A stretch of 18,579 bases of DNA, taken from the NCBI GenBank assembly GCA_944392185.1, contig CALXVW010000006.1, positions 1 to 18,579 of the forward strand, given 5' to 3'. Below the pieces are notes generated by a model, which was given only the letters and a program-made list of their open reading frames with translations, had not been told where the DNA came from and ran no database searches. Both the position numbers and the translations under genes were made by a program. Positions 14,422-18,579 of the stretch are shown here, piece after piece; positions within the stretch are counted from its first letter, which is position 1, and every line of letters begins with the position of its first letter. The stretch comes from an uncultured Alphaproteobacteria bacterium (GTDB lineage Bacteria > Pseudomonadota > Alphaproteobacteria > RF32 > CAG-239).

Positions 14422-15150
14422 ATGTCTTCATTAAATAATCTGGACATTATCATATTGATTGTTGTTGCCATTTCGGCGCTGATAGCCTTATCCAGAGGGC
14501 TTGTAAAAGAGGTTTTATCCATCATCGGGTGGGTGTTGGCCACCTTTGCCATCATATATGTTTTGCCAATGGTAATGCCTTTTGCCAAAAATTACATTTC
14601 CAATGGCTATATTGCCGGGGCGGTATCAGCTTTATGCATATTGATATTGTTTTTCATTGTTTGGATATATGCAACGGCCGGAGTTGTTGGCAAGATTCGT
14701 TCAAGCAAGTTAAACGGCATGGACAGAATGTTGGGCCTGTTTTTCGGCATCGCCAGAGCGTGTTTGCTGGTAATATTATTTTATATTTTGGTAAGTTGGA
14801 TGATTCCGCCCGAGAAACAATCAGAAACCCTAACGGAATCAAGATATTTTCAACTAGCCGGTAAATTTGCAGCACCTTTGGAGGAGATGATTCCTGAAGA
14901 AACCTTGAAGCTGATAAAAGAGAAAACTCAAGGGGTGAGCGAAGAAGAAACCAAAGAGGAAGAGCCTGAGGCTTTTGAGGAAGAAGCAAGCGATTCAGAT
15001 ACCGAAGAGTTGTTTGAAAAATTAGCGCAACCACAAATCAAAAAAGCCCTAAAGAAGAAAAAGAATTTGGTTGGCATAAAAGAAGGATTTGAAGGCTACA
15101 AGGAATCAGAAAGAGATAATCTTGATAGGCTGATTGAGAATGTGGAATAA
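14422..15150 (+). CDS. cvpA: CvpA family inner-membrane protein
   Basis: The 242-aa product has four N-terminal membrane segments (about 7-24, 33-52, 62-85 and 105-127) with the CvpA blocks SRGLVKEVLSIIGWV (24-38) and DRMLGLFFGIARA (101-113), followed by a long soluble tail rich in glutamate (about 155-200) and then lysine. CvpA was named for colicin V production in E. coli; its molecular role is not settled, with links to envelope integrity and purF expression. The tail is longer than in the E. coli protein, which is common in Alphaproteobacteria. GGAAAAAGGAA lies just upstream of the ATG, 13 bases after radA. purF is not adjacent here. Confidence 0.9.
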   Translation: MSSLNNLDIIILIVVAISALIALSRGLVKEVLSIIGWVLATFAIIYVLPMVMPFAKNYISNGYIAGAVSALCILILFFIVWIYATAGVVGKIRSSKLNGMDRMLGLFFGIARACLLVILFYILVSWMIPPEKQSETLTESRYFQLAGKFAAPLEEMIPEETLKLIKEKTQGVSEEETKEEEPEAFEEEASDSDTEELFEKLAQPQIKKALKKKKNLVGIKEGFEGYKESERDNLDRLIENVE

Positions 15151-15172
15151 GCCAAGCGCCGAATAATTTTAA

Positions 15173-15200
15173 TTGTAATTTAAGCAAAATGTTTTAATAT
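15173..15200 (+). promoter_or_regulatory. Possible promoter of the structured RNA
   Basis: TTGTAA (15173-15178) and TAATAT (15195-15200) are 16 bases apart; an overlapping TTTAAT (15193-15198) would give a start nearer the base of the first stem. AT-rich sequence changes abruptly to GC-rich structured sequence just downstream, which fits a transcription start between about 15202 and 15208. Confidence 0.4.
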
Positions 15201-15201
15201 T

Positions 15202-15370
15202 GGCTCTGCAGGCGCGAGTTGCGCCTGCGGAGTGTCAGAGCTCCTTGCTAGTAAAAGAACAACTCCTTGTATGGGGAGCCGGGGGAATAAGGCTATGCTC
15301 GAAGAACCCGGACTGTTCTAGCACAGTTCTGAACTCCCCGCCTTTTTTACTAAAAAGGCGGTTTTGTTTT
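15202..15370 (+). ncRNA. Unassigned structured RNA (independent sRNA or 5' leader of the Xre gene)
   Basis: About 160 bases of GC-rich sequence with dense complementarity lie between cvpA and the Xre gene. Helices I can read: 15203-15208 with 15236-15241, enclosing a perfect 8-bp hairpin 15208-15215 with 15221-15228 (one base shared); 15273-15278 with 15334-15339 (GGGGAG/CTCCCC), enclosing 15279-15283 with 15307-15311 (CCGGG/CCCGG) and hairpin 15312-15316 with 15323-15327. The loop of that last hairpin (15318-15322, CTAGC) is complementary to GCTAG at 15247-15251, giving a possible pseudoknot. An alternative rod pairs 15229-15260 with 15315-15337. It ends in a strong terminator. It lacks the motifs I know for RNase P, tmRNA and common riboswitches; 6S RNA is possible but the ends do not pair with each other as they should. 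Confidence 0.65.
15338..15370 (+). terminator. Intrinsic terminator of the structured RNA
   Basis: A perfect 10-bp stem (CCGCCTTTTT at 15338-15347 with 15352-15361), a 4-base loop and a T-rich tail (15362-15370, nine bases with one G). It lies 26 bases before the Xre start codon and shares two bases with the GGGGAG/CTCCCC helix, so it could act either as the end of a free-standing RNA or as an attenuator. Confidence 0.88.
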
Positions 15371-15396
15371 AAGTAACAAAATAAAGGAGTTTCAAA

Positions 15397-15630
15397 ATGA
15401 GAAATAAGGAAATAAAAGAGTTAATACGTCTGCAGGGCAGCCTTGCCCAGCAGCTCCACCAAATACGCAGTTCCAAGCAGCTGAGTATGGAAAGAGTCTG
15501 TGCCGAAACCGGTGTCCCGATGTATATTTTAGATAATTTGGAGCTAGGCCGCGGCGGCATAAACATGGGTGCTGTCTATGCCTTGGCCAAATACTATGGC
15601 AAAAAAGTCCGGATTTTGTTGCAGGATTAA
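15397..15630 (+). CDS. Small Xre/Cro-CI-type helix-turn-helix protein
   Basis: The 77-aa product is almost entirely one HTH_3-type DNA-binding domain: helix 1 LAQQLHQIRSSKQ (16-28), the turn and helices 2-3 around SMERVCAETGVPMYILDNLELGR (30-52), and the final helices NMGAVYALAKYYGKKVRILL (56-75). No effector domain is present. AAAGGAG (15383-15389), seven bases before the ATG, is an excellent ribosome-binding site. The gene stands alone, with a strong terminator just upstream and a palindromic terminator downstream; unless it has its own promoter in the 26-bp gap, expression needs read-through of that terminator. Probably a regulator; its targets are unknown. It is unlike restriction-modification controllers by context, since no such genes are nearby. 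Confidence 0.85.
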   Translation: MRNKEIKELIRLQGSLAQQLHQIRSSKQLSMERVCAETGVPMYILDNLELGRGGINMGAVYALAKYYGKKVRILLQD

Positions 15631-15637
15631 AAAGAAT

Positions 15638-15671
15638 TTCCGAACCCTGAGAAATTTATCAGGGTTCGGAA
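15638..15671 (-). terminator. Palindromic terminator between converging genes
   Basis: A perfect 13-bp stem (15638-15650 with 15659-15671) with an 8-base loop ends at the base next to the recR stop codon. On the minus strand it is followed by a T-rich run (TTCTTTTT), so it should terminate the dnaX-ybaB-recR unit; on the plus strand the tail is poor in T, so termination of the Xre transcript would be weaker. Confidence 0.85.
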
Positions 15672-16265
15672 CTACAAAGCTTTTCTAGAGTTAAGAGCCA
15701 GTTGCAGGGTGCCTTCATCCATGTAATCGAGCTCGGCTCCCATGGGGATTCCTTGCGCAAGGGTTGTTATCTTAACATTAAAGTCCTTGAGGCGAGAAGA
15801 AAGGTAGTGAGCGGTAATTTGCCCATCCACAGTTGCCGGCAGAGCCAAAATAACCTCCTGCACGCCCTCAGAAGCGATTCTTTTAAGAAGAGGTTCAATG
15901 TTCAAGTCTTCGGGCACAACCCCCTCCAGAGCCGATAAAACGCCTCCCAGCACATGATATTTGCCTTTAAATTGGGATACACGCTCCATTGCCCACAAAT
16001 CAGCCACATCTTGCACTACGCAAAGAATTTTAGAATCTCTGGTTGTTGATGTGCAAACCGAGCAGGGCGAAACCGTATCAAAGTTGCCGCAGATTTCACA
16101 AGTTTGAATATTTGTTGCCACCTCGTTTAGGGCCTCAATCAACGGCAAAAGAGATGTTTCTTTTTTCTTAAGCAGATGCAGGACAATTCTTCTGGCCGAG
16201 CGCGTACCTAAAGAGGGCAGTTTGGCAATTTGCTTAACCAGTTTTTCAATTTCGTTTCCGGCCAT
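15672..16265 (-). CDS. recR: Recombination mediator RecR
   Basis: RecR forms a ring-shaped clamp and, with RecO (and RecF), loads RecA on SSB-coated gaps. The 197-aa product has the usual layout: helix-hairpin-helix LPSLGTRSARR (16-26), a four-cysteine zinc finger (Cys56, Cys59, Cys68, Cys71), a Toprim domain from about residue 79, and the C-terminal GIPMGAELDYMDEGTL block (172-187). One oddity: the first Toprim acidic residue, glutamate in the common CVVE motif, is Gln85 here (CVVQD); RecR is not known to need topoisomerase chemistry, so function may be unaffected. It is the last gene of the dnaX-ybaB-recR unit, 31 bases after ybaB, with a GAGAAAG ribosome-binding site. Confidence 0.96.
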   Translation of the reverse strand: MAGNEIEKLVKQIAKLPSLGTRSARRIVLHLLKKKETSLLPLIEALNEVATNIQTCEICGNFDTVSPCSVCTSTTRDSKILCVVQDVADLWAMERVSQFKGKYHVLGGVLSALEGVVPEDLNIEPLLKRIASEGVQEVILALPATVDGQITAHYLSSRLKDFNVKITTLAQGIPMGAELDYMDEGTLQLALNSRKAL

Positions 16266-16296
16266 TATCTTTCTCTTTTTTACCAGAAATAAAACG

Positions 16297-16617
16297 CTAG
16301 AACGGAAGTTTCAAACCGCCGAGGTTAAGCCCGCCGCTCAAGGCATTCATGCTGTCTTGCATTTTGGCATCAACCTTGTTTTTGGCATCATTATAGGCAG
16401 CCACAATCAAATCTTCCAAAACTTCCACATCCTGAGGATCAACAAGGCTACTATCAAGAGAGAGCTTTTTCATCTCAAATTTGCCGTTTAAGGTAACCTT
16501 AACCATACCGCCGCCGGAAGATCCTTCAACTTCTTCCTGTGCAAGTTTGGCTTGCTCTTCTTCCATTTTCTTTTGCATCATTTGTGCTTGCTTCATAATG
16601 CCTTGAATATTCATCAT
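16297..16617 (-). CDS. ybaB: Nucleoid-associated protein, YbaB/EbfC family
   Basis: YbaB/EbfC proteins are small dimeric DNA-binding proteins encoded between dnaX and recR in most bacteria. The 106-aa product is of standard size: an N-terminal coiled-coil helix rich in Gln, Met and Lys (about 5-28), the conserved VEGSSGGGMVKVTLNG turn (30-45) and the helix DVEVLEDLIVAAYNDAKNKV (63-82), ending in a glycine- and leucine-rich tail. It starts two bases after the dnaX stop, with GAGG at the end of dnaX as ribosome-binding site. An alternative ATG follows immediately at 16614. The dnaX-ybaB-recR order is strong support. Confidence 0.96.
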   Translation of the reverse strand: MMNIQGIMKQAQMMQKKMEEEQAKLAQEEVEGSSGGGMVKVTLNGKFEMKKLSLDSSLVDPQDVEVLEDLIVAAYNDAKNKVDAKMQDSMNALSGGLNLGGLKLPF

Positions 16618-16619
16618 TT

Positions 16620-18344
16620 TTACAAATCCTCATCAAAATAGTTATCATTATCTTCATAGCTGTTAAACGAGCTTGTTGCTTCTTCAGCCTCATCTTCATC
16701 GGTTGAGCTGATTTTGCGCATTAGAGTTTCAATCTTGGCGCCCTTAAACTCAGCCAAAATAGCCTTGACCAGCGGCAGGTCAGAAACACTTTTTTTGTTG
16801 GCGTTGTCGGCGGCTTCTTCTTTGTCAGCAATCGTTTCGCCCAAATGCCCTCGCAAAACCTCAATATCCCACTTTCTTCCGGTTGCCTCAATAAGAATAT
16901 TTTGTAAATTCAGCAAAAAATCGTTGTTGATTTTATCAGAGGCGGTGATTTTCATCTTGCCCTGAGCAAATTCACTAAAAGAGATATCATGCTTAAAGGT
17001 ATATGCCATCAAAACTTTTTTAGAGCTTTCCAAATAAGCGGCCAGTTCTTCAGGAGAGTTAAATGTCAAACCTTTTCCTTCTGAAACAGTCTCCGCCTGT
17101 TTAGCAGAAGGCACTACGGCAGGCTGAGCTTGTGCCGGCCTAGACGCCACAGCGATAGTTGGGGCTAATTCAGATTTTTTTTTTACGTCGTTGAGAATCT
17201 CAAGCGGCGTTGGTAAGCTGGCAGAATATGCAATCCTAATGAGTATCATCTCAAGCGCATCTATCTGAACCGGCGCCAAAGAAAGTTCGGACAAGCCTTT
17301 AATCATCATCTGCCAGATTTTAGAAAGAATAGCAATCGGAGCATTTGGCGCCACTCTGGCACAAAACTCCTTTTCGCTTTCAGAAAGGCTATCATCGTTG
17401 GCAAAGGCCGGAATAATCTTAACCTTGGCCAGCAAATGGGTGATATTAATCAAATCTTGCAAAACAGTTAAGGGAGTGGCACCGTTTTTATACATTTCTG
17501 CCAAATTCTGCACCACGGCATCAACCTTACCGGCCAAAAGCTTTTCAAACAAATCAAAAGTTTGAGTACGATCAGCAAGACCGATCATGTTTTTGACAAC
17601 ATCGGTTTTAACTGCGCCGCCACCCAAAGATATTGCCTGATCCAAAAGAGACAAGCCATCACGGCAAGAGCCGTCGGCAGCTTTGGCAATAAGGTGCAAA
17701 GCCTCATCTTCAGCGCTCAAGCCTTCTTTGGCAATAATGTTTTTAAAGTGATTAACCAAGGTATCAATAGTCAACCGCTGTAAGTCAAATCTTTGGCAGC
17801 GAGATAAAACGGTGACGGGCACTTTGCGAATTTCGGTTGTGGCAAAGATAAATATAACATGAGAAGGCGGCTCTTCCAAAGTCTTAAGCAAGGCATTAAA
17901 CGCGCTTTTTGAAAGCATGTGCACTTCGTCGATGATGTATATTTTGTAGCGGGCATTAGTTGGTTTATAGCGCACACCGTCTAAGATTTCGCGCATATCA
18001 TCAACACCTGTTCTGGATGCAGCATCAAGCTCCAAAACATCGATATGTCTGGACTCAGAGATGGCGCGGCAGTTTTCGCAAATACCGCAGGGGTTGATTG
18101 TCGGCCCGCCATGACCGTCTTTGCCTGTGCAGTTAAGCGCTTTGGCAATAATTCTGGCGGTGGTGGTTTTACCCACACCTCTGATTCCGGTCAGGATATA
18201 TGCATGGTGAAGCCGATTGTTTTTTATGGCGTTGGTAAGGGTTTGCACCAGAGCATCTTGCCCCAGAAGCTCGTTAAAATTCTGGGGGCGATACTTGCGG
18301 GCCAAAACCACATAGTTTTCTTTATTTTGAGTATCTTCAGCCAT
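16620..18344 (-). CDS. dnaX: DNA polymerase III subunits tau/gamma (DnaX), with an A10 slippery run
   Basis: DnaX is the ATPase of the sliding-clamp loader. From ATG 18344 it is 574 aa, beginning MAEDTQNKENYVVLARKYRP; the frame extends to 18395, but that would run into the SRP RNA, and the family normally starts near the LARKYRP block. Visible motifs: Walker A GIRGVGKT (53-60), a zinc finger (Cys72, Cys86, Cys89, Cys92), Walker B DEVH (139-142) and the SRC arginine finger region (181-183). Domains I-III end near residue 375; a variable linker leads to the polymerase-binding tail. Codons 387-390 contain ten A residues in a row (17175-17184). In the -1 frame the product would end after residue 391, in the +1 frame after residue 392, both of gamma size. 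It is followed closely by ybaB and recR. Confidence 0.96.
   Translation of the reverse strand: MAEDTQNKENYVVLARKYRPQNFNELLGQDALVQTLTNAIKNNRLHHAYILTGIRGVGKTTTARIIAKALNCTGKDGHGGPTINPCGICENCRAISESRHIDVLELDAASRTGVDDMREILDGVRYKPTNARYKIYIIDEVHMLSKSAFNALLKTLEEPPSHVIFIFATTEIRKVPVTVLSRCQRFDLQRLTIDTLVNHFKNIIAKEGLSAEDEALHLIAKAADGSCRDGLSLLDQAISLGGGAVKTDVVKNMIGLADRTQTFDLFEKLLAGKVDAVVQNLAEMYKNGATPLTVLQDLINITHLLAKVKIIPAFANDDSLSESEKEFCARVAPNAPIAILSKIWQMMIKGLSELSLAPVQIDALEMILIRIAYSASLPTPLEILNDVKKKSELAPTIAVASRPAQAQPAVVPSAKQAETVSEGKGLTFNSPEELAAYLESSKKVLMAYTFKHDISFSEFAQGKMKITASDKINNDFLLNLQNILIEATGRKWDIEVLRGHLGETIADKEEAADNANKKSVSDLPLVKAILAEFKGAKIETLMRKISSTDEDEAEEATSSFNSYEDNDNYFDEDL
17175..17184 (-). promoter_or_regulatory. 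Candidate programmed slippage site (A10) in dnaX
   Basis: On the coding strand ten A residues follow GT, reading V-K-K-K, and include the A_AAA_AAA heptamer in the frame used by -1 frameshifting. One added A gives ATC TGA directly after the run; one lost A gives AAT CTG AAT TAG. A small hairpin (TTGAG/CTCAA, 17191-17203) lies six bases upstream of the run in the transcript. Confidence 0.65.
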
Positions 18345-18376
18345 AAAAACTTCAATCAAGAAAGAGTTCAAAAAGT

Positions 18377-18463
18377 GGAGAGCAAGCGACCTCAACCGGA
18401 TTCGTTACGGCTGCTTCCTTCCGGACCTGACCGGGTTGGCGAAAGGTCAACCCGCCGCTCTCC
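18377..18463 (-). ncRNA. ffs: Signal recognition particle RNA (4.5S type)
   Basis: The RNA pairs with Ffh to target nascent membrane and secreted proteins. Read on the minus strand, the apical domain is canonical: GGTCAGGTCCGGAAGGAAGC carries the GGAA tetraloop and the symmetric and asymmetric loops bound by Ffh. The ends pair as GGAGAGC (18457-18463) with GCTCTCC (18377-18383), fixing a core of about 87 bases, and a run of five T (18371-18375) just past the 3' end gives a terminator-like finish. dnaX starts about 30 bases downstream, the usual arrangement in many bacteria. Confidence 0.95.
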
Positions 18464-18469
18464 TTTGGT

Positions 18470-18498
18470 ATAGTTAGCAGATTGGCGCTAATTTTCAA
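18470..18498 (-). promoter_or_regulatory. Promoter of the SRP RNA gene
   Basis: On the minus strand, TTGAAA (18493-18498) and AACTAT (18470-18475) are 17 bases apart, and the predicted 5' end of the RNA at 18463 lies seven bases beyond the -10, exactly where transcription should start. The independent agreement between promoter and RNA end raises confidence. It may also drive dnaX-ybaB-recR by read-through. Confidence 0.65.
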
Positions 18499-18511
18499 GT
18501 AAAATTTAGCA

Positions 18512-18579
18512 TTATTCTCCGCTTAAAGCAGCATTTTCTTGGGGCAACAAAGAGCCATAGATGGCAATCTGGGCGGCCT
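18512..18579 (-). CDS. C-terminal end of an unidentified protein (5' part outside window)
   Basis: The minus strand is open from the window edge to a TAA at 18512-18514, giving 21 residues that end AAQIAIYGSLLPQENAALSGE. The composition looks like the helical C-terminus of a soluble protein, and the stop sits 13 bases before the -35 box of the SRP RNA promoter, which fits the end of a gene transcribed in the same direction. Too short to identify. Confidence 0.5.
   Translation of the reverse strand, partial: AAQIAIYGSLLPQENAALSGE

Noticed and set aside
14041..14525. Several TTATCCA-type words in radA and cvpA resembling DnaA boxes.
   Set aside because: They are scattered, imperfect and inside coding sequence, with no AT-rich unwinding element or cluster; not evidence for an origin, although parS sites suggest the origin may not be far on the chromosome.
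15202..15370. Calling the structured RNA 6S RNA outright.
   Set aside because: Length fits, but the 5' end pairs locally instead of with the 3' end, and I cannot see the central bubble with confidence; left unassigned.
18345..18395. N-terminal extension of dnaX beginning MRSLALHFLN.
   Set aside because: It overlaps the 3' end of the SRP RNA gene, lacks family support, and ATG 18344 gives the expected N-terminus close to LARKYRP.
18045..18473. Plus-strand open frame of 142 codons across the dnaX 5' end and the SRP RNA.
   Set aside because: It is the shadow of dnaX and an RNA gene; no plausible domain or ribosome-binding site.

Overview
This window looks like housekeeping chromosome from a moderately AT-rich alphaproteobacterium. 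The evidence is gene content and order: mnmE-mnmG-rsmG-parA-parB with parS sites inside the genes, a short alphaproteobacterial-type HPr kinase next to tsaE, a two-gene mlaE-mlaF unit running into radA and cvpA, and a minus-strand ffs-dnaX-ybaB-recR block. I see no transposase, integrase, phage gene, CRISPR array or tRNA. Genus or family cannot be fixed by eye.

Layout. 1-594 (-) is a HAD phosphatase cut by the window edge. 774-2587 (+) is mnmE plus an unrecognised 125-aa gene, closed by an intrinsic terminator. 2646-6560 (+) is mnmG followed by a tightly packed cassette of two paralogous HD-domain proteins and a PHP-domain phosphoesterase. 6688-9332 (+) is rsmG, parA, parB and a 78-aa cysteine-rich protein, closed by a second terminator. 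9475-11375 (+) is a membrane-anchored nuclease-like protein, tsaE and hprK. 11457-15150 (+) is mlaE, mlaF, radA (TTG start) and cvpA. About 15202-15370 (+) is a GC-rich structured RNA with its own terminator, just upstream of a 77-aa Xre-type regulator. 15672-18463 (-) is the SRP RNA, dnaX, ybaB and recR, transcribed towards the regulator; a 13-bp hairpin separates the two converging units. 18512-18579 (-) is the last 21 codons of an unidentified gene.

Function. MnmE and MnmG together modify the wobble uridine of tRNA, RsmG methylates 16S rRNA, and TsaE supports t6A formation on tRNA, so translation quality is one theme. ParA and ParB act on the two parS-like palindromes found here, one inside mnmG and one inside rsmG. 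MlaE and MlaF form an ABC lipid transporter core whose MCE partner is not present. RadA, RecR, DnaX and YbaB serve recombination and replication.

The points most worth a second look are (1) an A10 run in dnaX placed so that slippage in either direction ends the protein at once, giving a gamma-sized product; (2) the unassigned structured RNA before the Xre gene; (3) parS sites carried as the same coding word, VSRET, in two different proteins; (4) the HD-HD-PHP cassette splitting mnmG from rsmG; and (5) a membrane nuclease-like protein lacking a catalytic arginine.
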